Source: Girardinichthys multiradiatus | Lineage: Eukaryota > Chordata > Actinopteri > Cyprinodontiformes > Goodeidae | Length of the DNA: 64,000 nucleotides | NCBI RefSeq assembly: GCF_021462225.1 | Contig: NC_061800.1 | Location: 11,495,002 to 11,559,001 of the forward strand | Direction of reading: 5' to 3' | Shown: in pieces, positions 1-10,157 of the stretch | Position numbering within the stretch: position 1 is the first letter of the stretch | Layout of the letters: each line of letters begins with the position of its first letter | Translations under genes and position numbers: made by a program | The notes under the pieces: generated by a model | Seen by the model: the letters and a program-made list of their open reading frames with translations, nothing else | Databases searched by the model: none | Told to the model about the DNA's origin: nothing

Positions 1-945
1 TAGAGACTTGAAAATCACTCTGTATACTCTTAAGGGATTGGGGATCAAAAGTTATCAAAACCTTTTTGATACATGAAAGCGTGTGGGCGTGGCCACGCCT
101 CAAAATATGACTTCTCGCCATAAAACACTAAATTTATATAGCTCCTACAAGGAAAGTCACAGACAAATGAAACCTTCTGGGATTGATCTGCCTCTAGGCC
201 TCAACAATATTCACTGATCAGATGCTGACATCATCGAAGCCCCGCCCCCTGAGAACAGGAAGTAGCAGGTTTTCCTTTCCAGAGTCAATGTTTGATGTTC
301 TTCACCTAATCAATGTGAAAATGTTCCAAGTAACAGCTAACATGATGCTCTTAGACAGTCGACAGTACTTACTGCTTTAGCTGGAGGGTGTGAATATGAT
401 GGCGTGGCGAATTCTTATGTCATGCCACGGCCATACGTTTGGCTCTAAATTACACATGCATGGTCCGATTCACTCCAAACTGAATGCTTGATCTTTGTCA
501 TCCCCCAAACAGCTCTATTGGATTACATTTAAATTTGGATCAATAGCGCCCCCTAGGACACTTCAAAGGCTATATCCCCCTCACACATCATCAGATCCAC
601 TTGAAAGTTAGTATACATGATCATGAGTTAATGATTGACATTTTGACACAGTCAATTGATGATGTCGTTTTAGCCCCACACACAAACAAACAAGTGAGTG
701 CAGCTTCCATCTGGAAGGTCAGATTTACTCGAAATTTTGAATGCTTTTTGCCAGACTGAAACTCTGCATGACCGAAGATTATATGACATGTTGCTCAAAG
801 TGCCACCTACTGGCGACGTGTTGAAGTGACGCGGTGTCATCGTATGTAGGAGGCGATGCCAGGCTCCTGCGGTCGCTCAACAGCCCGAGTTGCGCTGAGG
901 GGTGCGAGGGCCTTCAAAGCTGCTTGCAGGTTTCTAGTTATTATT
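1..945. repeat. Dispersed teleost repeat, copy 1 (class unresolved)
   Basis: This block shares long collinear stretches with 30420-31110: the line about tissue-size phrases such as CTCCTACAAGGAA, the CCACGGCC..ACG..TGGCTCTAAATTACAC segment and the CAAACAGCTCTATT segment. No ORF of note is present. The right end near 920-945 has a short palindrome (CTGCTTGCAG) followed by CTAG and then a (TTA)n run. That resembles a Helitron 3' terminus (hairpin then CTRR), but the left end lies outside the window, so the class is only a guess. Confidence 0.55.
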
Positions 946-1158
946 ATTATTATTATTCTCTGCTAAACGTTGTTAGGCACAAGAACCAGAGAATGCTGGA
1001 AAACAACTGACATAGCAACCTAGTAGGAAATCGCAACCACTATTCAGATAATAAAAGTCAAATCACCTAATAACAAGGGGGTGCTATTAAATATGACATC
1101 GCATTTTGGTTATAGCTTATACTACTCCAAAGGTTTATATCACGTTGTTCTTTGGATG
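946..1158. other. AT-rich flank of the P-like element; no gene seen
   Basis: A short (TTA)n microsatellite is followed by unique-looking AT-rich DNA running up to the 8-bp target duplication at 1159-1166. I see no coding potential. Confidence 0.6.
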
Positions 1159-1166
1159 ATTCTGCA
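1159..1166. repeat. 8-bp target site duplication, left copy (P-like element)
   Basis: ATTCTGCA directly precedes the left terminus and is repeated exactly at 22240-22247 after the right terminus. Confidence 0.85.
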
Positions 1167-1198
1167 CAGCGCCATAGAAAGAGAGAGTTACGACACTC
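1167..1198 (+). repeat. Left terminal inverted repeat of P-like element
   Basis: It matches the reverse complement of 22210-22239 apart from two transitions and a GA indel, ending in the shared block TTACGACACTC. A second shared block (AGTTCCAAACA-like) lies about 80-95 bp inside each end, reminiscent of the subterminal inverted repeats of P elements. Confidence 0.85.
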
Positions 1199-2132
1199 CC
1201 ATTGACCTCTATAGAAAGAATGGAATGCGGAAGTCACATGGGTCATGGAGCTGCTAATAGTTCCAAACACAACTCCAGCATTGGACGTACTTCATTCTCT
1301 GTGTTTCGTAAGGATTTTTTACGGTAAGATGATGAAAATACAACATTATCTTGATATTGTGAGGCTTTAGTTGACTGTTCTGTATCGCAGTTTAGCAATT
1401 ATATTTTATATCGGCAGGTTTAGTTAATTAAGCATGTTAACTCGCTTGTTGTATTTTAATCGCAACTAGCTCATTGCACACATGGCGGGTTTAGACGGGT
1501 CTATCTCATTGTGTCTGATTCAGCATTTTAAAATGTCCATTACAGCTTACATTCTTAACATTGATAATTTTCTATTTTTTTTTATTGTAATTCCAGCAAA
1601 TGAACTAGCACCTCTTTAAAAATACTGTGATATTGACATGGTTAATTTAGTTAAAGTTATAGATTGTTTGTCAACAACGGCCAAATAAATGGGGACATTA
1701 TCATTAAACGTGATTGTGAAGATGAGTCATTTTTTATTATTCTTTTCCAGGTAAACCACACAAGAATGGCTTAAATGAATTGCTGAACCATGTTGCACAC
1801 AAAGCACCACAAAGGTAACACGATCTCATTTTTCTGTCCTTAAAAATAAGAACTGAATCAAGATGTATGAACAAAATGATTTTAAGACCGTCACAAAGTT
1901 GGTATTTACAGCAAGACTGTTACTTAACATTTGTTCTATGTAATTAGTTTTGCATTTGCCAGTCATGGGTGAAGTTGAAATAGATATTAGAATCTATCTA
2001 AAGACAGAACAAGAAATTAAGAATTATTATTGGAACTTATCAGCATCAATACACAGTAGAACAGTAACAAAAAATACTTTTAAACAATCAAAGGTCCATG
2101 ATAGCAGTCAAGTTGTTTGTTGGGGTGCAAGA
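1199..2132. other. 3' noncoding arm of the P-like element
   Basis: AT-rich DNA between the left terminus and the inserted LTR element. The transposase reads leftward, so this is its downstream side. I see no convincing coding sequence; the ORFs present are short and unsupported. Confidence 0.6.
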
Positions 2133-2684
2133 TGTTGGACCACTTGTTTGCTGAATATTGGACCATTCGCATGTTGTTGGACATCACTATGCCTTTCCAA
2201 CGGCATCGGCCATTTTGTATCCAGGACAGTCCGCTCCTACATATCCCGTCGAACATTGCGACTGATATGATGGGCGTCCCAAGTCTGACGTCACAGGACG
2301 CTATATATGAAGACACCCAGTTTGAACATACGCCTTCAGCTGGAGACCGGGTCCGGCTACCAACATCTGAAGCATCACCTGGAGAAGAGTCCCGAGTGGA
2401 TCTCATTTATTCTCTCTCGTTGGCCAATGAACAATTCATAACTGAGGTTTCTGGACTAAGAAGGCCAGAAATTTCACTTTGCCGATTGAAGACGTGAGTT
2501 TAACACGTAACTAAAAACACAGAGTTTCGAGGAGACGAACCGCCACCGTGTTTTATCCTAGTCGACTTTGATGGTCAGATCATATTTTTCCCTTTCGCCA
2601 AGGAGGCCAGAGGACGAAGATTGCTTTTCCTGAAGTTAACTGTGGACGCACAGTAACTTCCAACTTCCACCCCATTCTCTCTCA
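2133..2684 (+). repeat. 5' LTR of outer retrotransposon
   Basis: Near-identical to 18013-18562, starting TG and ending CA. Differences include a 4-bp gap near 2623 (GATTGCTT against GATTGACCGCTT in the 3' copy) and an extra AACTTCC near 2663. The following interior sequence shows no tRNA primer site that I recognise. Confidence 0.85.
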
Positions 2685-3420
2685 CTCTTAAAGTTAATTT
2701 CTAAGCGGCCCGCCTACTGCATTCAGCTGCAGAAAACCAGTGCTGATAAGCAGCAGACCTGCCCCCAGTGTCCACTGGGCGTAATTACAGTTGTGACCAA
2801 CATTCTCCCAGTCAGGTAGAGAACAACACCTACATCTGGTGGCCATTTAATAAAATTGCAGTTGCAGCTGGATTTCCCAAACTGCAGACCTGCACTCGGT
2901 ACCATCTGGTGGTCACTAGTGAGAATTACATTTCCTACTTTGATTTTAAACACTCAATTCATTAACACAGGCAGATAATTCCATCACCTATGATCAAAAG
3001 GGCATAACTTAAAGTTGAAAGTTGAAGTTACAGATCATTCATTACCACTTTTGGATAAAATTTAAACGTTTTTGCTGGGTTTTATTGTGTGAAGCATGTT
3101 TTAATCTGACTCATAAAACTAACTTAGTTGTCTAACAGGAAGGTAGGTGGTTCATATTAGAGAACACTAACATTTATTTGAAGCTAAGAACAGCATTGAA
3201 TGTTAGTTTCGGTTCCCATTTTTAAAATTTTATTTTGAATTTTATTTTGGGTTATTTCAAAATTCTTTCTCTTCTTTCTTTCCCTCTTTGTGTGTGTTTG
3301 CTTGATTACTCCCATTAAAGCATAGACTTGGGTAAGCCACAGTTTGAACGGTCAAACCTGTGTGCCCATTTTAAGCAAACCCATAAACCTGGAAGATACA
3401 TATATGAATCAGACAGCTAG
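2685..3420 (+). other. 5' leader of outer retrotransposon
   Basis: Noncoding leader between the 5' LTR and the tandem array. No motif identified. Confidence 0.6.
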
Positions 3421-3840
3421 CTGAATAGCTTAGCCTGTTTGTGTTGCTAATTAATTTAGCTATCATTAAATCACTGAACAGCTTAGCCTGTTGTGTGCTG
3501 CTAAATAATTTAGCTATCATTTAATCACTGAACAGCTTAGCTTGTTTGTGCTACTAATTAATTTAGCTATCACTTAATCACTGAACAGCTTGGCCTGTTT
3601 GTGCTGCTAATTAATTTAGCTTTCATTTAATCACTGAACAGCTTAACCTGTTTGTGCTGCTAATTAATTTAGCTATCATTTAATCACTGAACAGCTTAGC
3701 CTGTTTGTGCTGCTAATTAATTTAGCTATCATTTAATCACTGAGCAGCTTGGGCTGTTTGTGTGCTGCTAATTAATTTAGTAATCATTGGTCACTGAACA
3801 ACTCAGTCTGTTGCGTTGCTGCTAATTTCTTTAGTGGTGG
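3421..3840 (+). repeat. 53-bp tandem repeat array, about 8 units
   Basis: The phrase CTGAACAGCTTAGCCTGTT (with small variants) recurs at 3421, 3474, 3528, 3581, 3634, 3687, 3740 and 3794, a spacing of 53-54 bp. Units also share GCTGCTAATTAATTTAGC. The array ends just before the Gag start. There are no unique spacers, so it is a minisatellite within the retrotransposon leader. Confidence 0.93.
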
Positions 3841-3872
3841 TTCATAGATAAACAGTTTTGTGTGTTTGCATT

Positions 3873-5432
3873 ATGCATTTTGGGCCAAAGATGGAGGGAA
3901 CATCCCATACTGCATCTGGAGATGTGTGCATGGTGGAGGACCCCATAGGAATGCAGGCACAAGAGGTGATTGGGTCATTGATTATGTTGTCCCCAGAGGA
4001 ACGTAAAGGTCTCAATGAGTATGGCACTGAGCAATGTGAAGCCAGGATTCAGGAGTTGCTCCAAGTCATTAAACACCCACCAAAGGACAGACGGGTCTCA
4101 GATGTGTTAGGACAGCTCACTCTGTTATATCAGCGAAGGTTAATGTTGGAAGTTGACCAGCGTGTTAAACTGCAGTTTGAGCTGAATGATACTTTGCAGA
4201 CGGTGGATGTCCTTAGAGGTGAAATAACACAAGTTGGAAATAGATTGGAAGCAATAGAGTGTAGCCATGCCACCCCTCCCCCCCTGGAAGAATGGAGGGA
4301 CGAACCGAAACCCACCTCACAGGTTGATACCTTTGGAGGTGAGCCACACCTGCGATACCCTGAGAGAACCTGCAGGTCAGATCTGGAGGATGTAGAAGCT
4401 GCTCTCCAGAGATTACCTTTCCAGGCTCATGGAGTTCCCCATACATCCACTGAGGCAAGAACAGGTGTTAGTAGTCAGAATAGGTTCAATGGTGCGGTGC
4501 CCCATCCCACTGCGATCAGCAGCCATGAACGGTACCTGGCTGGGGACCCAGTAGGTGTAAATAGTTCACGTCTCAGATGCGAGCAGCCTTCAAACTTGAC
4601 TCGCAGTACGGTCCTCTACAATCCCTCACCTCTGCCAAGGCAACAGGAAAGCCGCCCCTGGGATTCAGGTGGTTCCTACCGCCCTCAACCGCTGCCCAGG
4701 ACCCAAGTCCGGGAAGCACAGGGCCCACTGTTGTACCGGGAGCAGCCTCCACTGCCTCCTCTGAGGATGAGGCGTGATGCACTGATACACCCTGAGTGCA
4801 GCCGGAGTGAACTCTCCGATGATGACTCAGATGGGCCGTCACCAATCCCTGAGAGTGGATTGCGCACCCGCCAGCTTGAGTCCCTTGCCAAAGACAGAGC
4901 GTTTCGATCCTAATAATGCAGAATCAAACATTAGGGAAGTTGAACGCTGTCTTCTAGATTTGTATTGCCCATCAGCACGGGAAAAACTGAAGCTCATCTG
5001 GAAGACAACATCCAGGAGCGTCCATGTTTTCATGGAGAGCCTAACACCCGCAGTCCGAGACCGTTATTCAACCCTTTGTGAAGCTTTAAGGGAAGAATAT
5101 TCTGTGTACACGGACCGGGTCTCCGCCACACTTGCCACTTTCACTATCCAGCAAAAGAAAAGCGAAGCACCCAGGGAGTATTACCGGCGCTTGAGAGCCG
5201 TTTGCTTCCAAGGACGCAATGCGCCCGGCATTGAGGGGGAACATGCTTTTAAATCCCTGGTCCTCCACAACCTTCATGAAAGTGTGCGATACGATGTTAC
5301 TCTGTATTGCAGAACCAAGACCATGAGCATGCAAGAGATCCGCAAATATGCTCAGATGGCGTGGGAAACACGTGCTCGCCCGACCAAGGGACCAGAGGGC
5401 GAGGCTAGGGTTTTACGGATACATGCAGAAAG
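3873..5432 (+). pseudogene. gag: Gag of outer LTR retrotransposon (frameshifted, interrupted)
   Basis: A Gag-like protein begins at the ATG at 3873. The first part (to about 4890) has a helical/coiled stretch (residues about 60-130, rich in Leu, Glu, Gln) and a Pro/Arg-rich linker. Near 4880-4910 the frame changes: the first ORF ends at 4913 and a second open from 4807 carries the capsid-like helical domain (motifs CLLDLYCPSAREKLKL and REYYRRLRAVC), typical of Ty3/gypsy-type retrotransposon Gag. The reading frame is then cut at 5432 by the ERV1 LTR, with the target duplication AAAG at 5429-5432. The C-terminal part resumes at 16166. Clade is uncertain. Frameshift and insertion make it non-functional. 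Confidence 0.8.
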
Positions 5433-5963
5433 TGTGGAGATATATTATGTGTGTGCATCATTATTATTATGTTCATAACCTGTGTGGGAAATGAAATGTA
5501 TAACCTGTATTAGTATAAGACATTGTGGCCTGCAGAATTGTTATTGCACAAACTTGGCCTTGAGTGTGATGAAGCAGAAAATACTGAGAGCTGAAGGAGT
5601 GTGTGAAAAAGTAGAGACTGACTTACTCCCTGCTTATATCAGTAGATACGAGTGCAGGTGCTGGAACAATGACTGTCTAAATATGGTGAAGCCGGAAAAG
5701 TGTGTACGTGACTACATGTGAGAAAATATTGTAATCAAGGGCGCTGCCCATTTTCATGTGTGTTTTAATAAAAGTAATGTGCCCAGTGAGAAGCTCTGAA
5801 GTCGTCTCGGTGTGTGGTCAGATCACATGAGAGCTTCCCTGGTCCAGGTATTTTGAATTGCATACAGCTGTCTCTGTGTGATTTATTCTAATGTGTGTAA
5901 TTCCTCCAGGTTGCGGTGAATAAACGAACGCGCAGAAGGCCTCTTTAAAGAGGTTCTTCAAAA
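5433..5963 (+). repeat. 5' LTR of ERV1
   Basis: It begins TGTGGAGATATATT and aligns end to end with 15625-16161. A poly(A) signal AATAAA lies at 5767-5772, and GAATAAACG follows further down. The last bases read CAAAA here against CAACA in the 3' copy, so the terminal CA has mutated. A 76-codon ORF from the ATG at 5491 to 5721 is open in both LTRs. Confidence 0.93.
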
Positions 5964-5966
5964 ATT

Positions 5967-5984
5967 TGGTGACCCCCGACGTGG
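5967..5984 (+). other. ERV1 primer binding site, tRNA-Trp type
   Basis: TGGTGACCCCCGACGTGG is complementary to the 3' end of vertebrate tRNA-Trp (expected TGGTGACCCCGACGTGA) apart from one extra C and the last base. It starts 4 bp after the LTR. Confidence 0.8.
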
Positions 5985-7011
5985 ACAACAGAGAGTGACA
6001 GACGAGATCTTCTGACACCAGGCGCCCATTTACATCTTCTAAAAGGTCAGGTAGAGCCTATTTTATTAAAGTCTGCCGATTGAATTTATGTATAGGCTAA
6101 ATTAACCAGGTGTCAGTTCATTCTCAATGTCATTTTACTCTGCATAACTGTAAAAGAGTGTGCGTTAACTGGACGTGTTCAAATGGAGTCAGATAAGAAT
6201 TAAGCTTTTGAAGGTTAGAGGCCTCATTTCAAGCTAATAAAAGGTTGAAGTCCTTAATTGCTGGGCGTGGCGTCCTCACTTATTAATTGACAGATTAATA
6301 AGATATAGCTAGGTTCAAGGCCTGTGACGTGGCAACCCACAAAGAATATTTTTAACGGGAGTTAAAGGCCCCATGGAAGTCCATCTGTATATTTTTAAAA
6401 CAGGTGACTGATTTATTCAGAAATGTATGAAGGGTTAGAGTCCCTTCTAGTGGTCACACGGAGGAATTACACAAGCGACTGGGAGTGCAGTCGAATTTAA
6501 ATCTTTGATCACACATTCTGACTTAAAAATGCGGTTGGATTTTTTATTATTTGAGCAAAAATGAAATGCATTTATTGAATATAGGGTGAAGTGGCTTGTA
6601 GTGGATTGTTTTTGCATATTTGTGCATATTTCCTGCATGCGAGTGTCTGTCACTGACTGTTGTGTTGAATTGAGGAAATACGAGCTGGAATGTGTGTGTT
6701 TCCGACTGACGCTGGATGATTATTTGGGGTAAAATAAAAAGACAAAGTACTAGATATAACTATCTGTGGTGCGGATTATAGAAGAAATGTGAATGTTAAG
6801 TGTTTTTGCTGATATTAAACAAGACTGACTGTGTCAAGCGCTGACTGACTGATTGTATGTGTGTGTGGGTACAGCCAGCGGAGAGCAGCTTTACCATTGC
6901 AGATGAATAAATGCACTGTGTAGTTAACAAGGACAATACAGTGATAAGCGGATTTTATATGCATATTGTGAAGAGTTATTTGAACATTTATTTCACAGGA
7001 TTTTAAACAAC
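5985..7011 (+). other. ERV1 5' leader
   Basis: A noncoding stretch of about 1 kb between the primer site and the gag ATG. Packaging and major splice-donor signals are expected here, but I cannot point to one with confidence. Confidence 0.6.
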
Positions 7012-9203
7012 ATGGAAGGTAAATTTCCGGACACAACAGCATGGCTGGATTTAGAAACACAATTACATAACATACAAGCGCTGGTTCTCCACACCAGGGG
7101 TAAAGATGAAGCTGAGAAGATTAAAAATAACATAAAAAAAAAGGTAAGACAAACGCTGAAGGCAGATGGAATTACTTTGACGGACAAGTGGAATTTAGGT
7201 GATTGGTTTAGAAAGAAACTGAACACAGCGAAGAAAAACAAACAGGACGCACAAGGTAATTTGAATGACGCTTCTGTCTGGTCCAAAGGTAAGCACAACA
7301 CAAACATACATAAATATGAAAAAGACGAGCGATTTTGGGGAGATATTCTTTTGATTTACCAGGGCGGAATTCACACAATGCAGCTGAAAAAACCGGAAAA
7401 GGAGACAAGAAGGAGGGGTCAAAATCAGCTCAGGGGACGAGCCCAGAGGAACCGCCCCCATATACAGACCCCTCCCCATGCAGCTCCCTCACTGGAGCGC
7501 CCACACCACCCCCTGGTGGATTGTACCCCATATTGGAAGTAGAAAATGGAACACTAGTAGTGCATGGATTGGACATTACAAAAGAGGGGAATTAATCTGT
7601 CAGTGGAACTTCCGGATTATCTATGCCAGCATCTGATGGGTCATTTCAGGATGCAGAAAAAGCAGCCTTTCAAGACAGAGAGGTAAGAGAAAGAAAAGAA
7701 CAACATCAAAGAAGCCTGAGCAAAACAAATCCCTTTCGCTCACCCCCACAAGAATCATGTCTAATTTCAGAGGCTGGGGCACGGGGGCCAGGCTCTGGCT
7801 TACAAGGAGCAGGGACTGATCCGGAAGGTTCAGTGGCTTTAATGCTCAGTGGATCCTGGAGGCCAGATAGGGTTATGTGTCCTAATCCTTTTCTCACACC
7901 CACACCTTGTTACACCTCTACCCCAGCTGTAGAGGTGTAGGTAAGCAGGCACAGCATGCCACAGGAAAGTGGAGAACACAGAGCAGATCCGCAGCAAAAC
8001 CATCCTGAGGATGGATCCCCAATACGTAATCACACAGTTGGACAGTTAAGGGAACATTTACCCCGCAAAGCTGCAGCGAAACCAGAAGGTTTTAGTTATG
8101 CCCCAAAAACCAATTATCCCCTTTTACAGCAACAAGGCTCCGGAGCCCCCTGTAGGTATAAACCTTTCTCTCTGGGTGACATAACGGCTCTCTGTGACAA
8201 ACTGACCCCCATAACTGAAGGAGCAGCAGTGTGGCTCCAGACTTTAGAGACCCTGACGGCAGGCACCACGCTAGCATTGGGAGATTATAGAGCAGTGGCA
8301 GGACGGTGCATGCCACACCACACATGTAGAGAGATTGAGACTGTTGCTTTCACCTCAGGAGCCCCGGATTCTGACCTCTTCACCCAGCATGTCCACTGGC
8401 TAGGTGATGCATTGAGAAAAGCATACCCTGTAACCAGGGGACGCACCATTCCTAATTTTGAATGGGACCCTAAAATTAACCCCAGGGAATACCTGGACCA
8501 GTGCAAATCCATGTGGCAAACTCAGACAGTAACTAACCCAGCTAATGAGGGGGCACAGCGAGACTGGTTCAGAAATGCTGTCCTTAAGGGACTGCTCCAA
8601 CAGGTGAAGGCCAGTATGGACGACAATCCTGACATGGCTGGAGCGGACACTGGAACTTGGGATCGCCATCTGATTCACCACCTGTCCAAAATAAGAGAGG
8701 ACCATAAGAAAGATGAGGAGGAACTTAAGACCCTGCAGACCCAATTGCTAAAAATGCAGTTAGCCGAAGCAAAGCAGAAAGCAGGAGAAAAGAACACAAC
8801 AAAACTCCCAAAATAATGTATGAAGATGCGGTTTCTCAGAGCCCCCAGACTCCTCCCTTTCCTGGCCACCAGGACACGATTGCACCGAGGTCTGCAACCT
8901 CTGGTCCTTATCATGCCCAACCAGGCCGGTTCAAGGGCAGAGGCGGGCCGTGGATTCCGTGGAGGACTACCAAGGCGATGGGGGGTTGCTGACGCTTGCT
9001 ACTACTGTGAGGAGGAGGGTCATTGGAGCCGAGAATGTCCATACAACCTTGAGGCATGTGGCCGTGGGTATGGACCCAGAGGAGGCCCAGGGCGACGCCC
9101 GTATCGAGGACGGGGTGGTCCACCACGTGGAGGTCCACAGCAGCAAACTTCACTTCAGCTGCCAGCCTGGGATGAACCCATCTTTGGGCCAGACCACTAC
9201 TGA
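7012..9203 (+). pseudogene. gag: ERV1 gag (matrix, late domain, capsid, nucleocapsid; broken)
   Basis: The matrix-like N-terminus starts at the ATG at 7012 (Met-Glu-Gly, so no Gly2 myristoylation site) in one frame. After a frameshift between about 7335 and 7420 the rest follows in a second frame. That frame holds a PPPY late-domain motif (EEPPPYTDP, about 7445), the capsid (about 8040-8700) with motifs such as WDPKINPREYLDQC, a Lys/Glu-rich helical tail, and one CCHC zinc knuckle (CYYCEEEGHWSREC, about 8998) followed by Arg/Gly repeats. In-frame stops interrupt it at 7593, 7938 and 8814. The final stop is TGA at 9201-9203, and protease continues in the same frame. Confidence 0.88.
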
Positions 9204-10157
9204 GGGCCCCCACAGAACCCCCTGGACAGAGGGACTGAGGACCCCTTACTGTCCGTGACAGTGTATGGACAAACTCTTCCTTTTTTGGTGGACACTGGGG
9301 CCACATGCTCAACCATTCAACAAGCCCCTCCTACCACCCTCTCCACAAGGACTACCACTGTCATAGGGTTTTCTGGGGCTAAACAGGTCCTACCTTACAC
9401 CACACCCCTAAAAACCGAGATAGGGGGACAGACTTTGAACCACAGCTATTTGGTGTCAGCGGACACCCCTGTCAACTTATTGGGCAGAGACATGTTGATT
9501 AAAATGGGTGCCACCATTTTATGTGGACCTGATGGACTGTCTGTGCATCTGCCCAATGGAACTCAACTACCCTGTGGCAACAATTCCCACCTCTCTCACG
9601 GACAGTATCTCATACAACCCCTGGCTGACCCTATGGCTGACATATATTGGGTCCTCCTGCATCCAGAAACCACAGCGGGCGGAGGCATCCTCTCGTTCTT
9701 CCTTCAGTGGAAATCCTGGATCTCGACCCTGGCGCCCTACGTCTCTCCCCCTGACCTGCCACATGTCACCCTCTTCTATGACAGGAATAACTGTGAATGT
9801 TATCAGGAAAGCTTTGTTGAGGAGCTGGAGGGGACTTCCTGGGAGATCGCCACCGCAGACATTTATGTAGCCCCTGAAGGTGTTGTAGCCTCCGTGCAGC
9901 TGTCTACAGAACAGGACAACTGGTTTAAAATGTGGTCTGATGGTGTACCCCATGTTTCACTAGCGCTCCACCCTGCTCACGAAGCCCGCGAACTGGGAGG
10001 AGCGTTAAAACGCTCCCTAGCTCTCACCGACTGGCATTCTTCATCTACACCATATCTATCTTATTCCCCCTCATGTAATACCTACCGCATTACTAACATG
10101 TCCACAGACGTTGGCACCTTGGAACATGTGCAACTTCAAAGACATCATGGGAGATAA
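9204..10157 (+). pseudogene. pro: ERV1 protease plus a 2H-phosphoesterase-like domain
   Basis: It continues the gag frame after the UGA, suggesting readthrough. Retropepsin is recognised by the active site LVDTGAT (about 9288) and the NLLGRD motif (about 9477). The domain that follows is not part of a normal protease. It shows a strand (DIYWVLLHP, about 9639), a helix, a strand with HVTLFY (His at 9762-9764), a helix, a strand pair, a helix, and a strand with HVSLALHP (His at 9951-9953). The two H-x-[S/T] motifs are 63 residues apart. That layout fits the 2H phosphoesterase fold by inspection only. A TAA at 10155 precedes the reverse transcriptase, which stays in the same frame. ERV2 has a counterpart at 38675-39058. 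Confidence 0.8.

Noticed and set aside
2128..2132. Target duplication for the outer LTR element
   Set aside because: CAAGA before the 5' LTR does not match CCTCC after the 3' LTR, so no duplication is claimed.
3421..3840. CRISPR-like regular repeats
   Set aside because: The 53-bp units are contiguous with no unique spacers, in a vertebrate retrotransposon leader.
7926..7950. Intron in ERV1 gag (AG/GTAAGC at 7941)
   Set aside because: The donor-like string directly follows an in-frame stop, and no matching acceptor restores a longer gag; mutation is simpler.
9630..10157. dUTPase between protease and reverse transcriptase
   Set aside because: dUTPases occur at this place in some retroviruses, but the segment lacks dUTPase motifs; the paired H-x-[S/T] pattern fits a 2H fold better.
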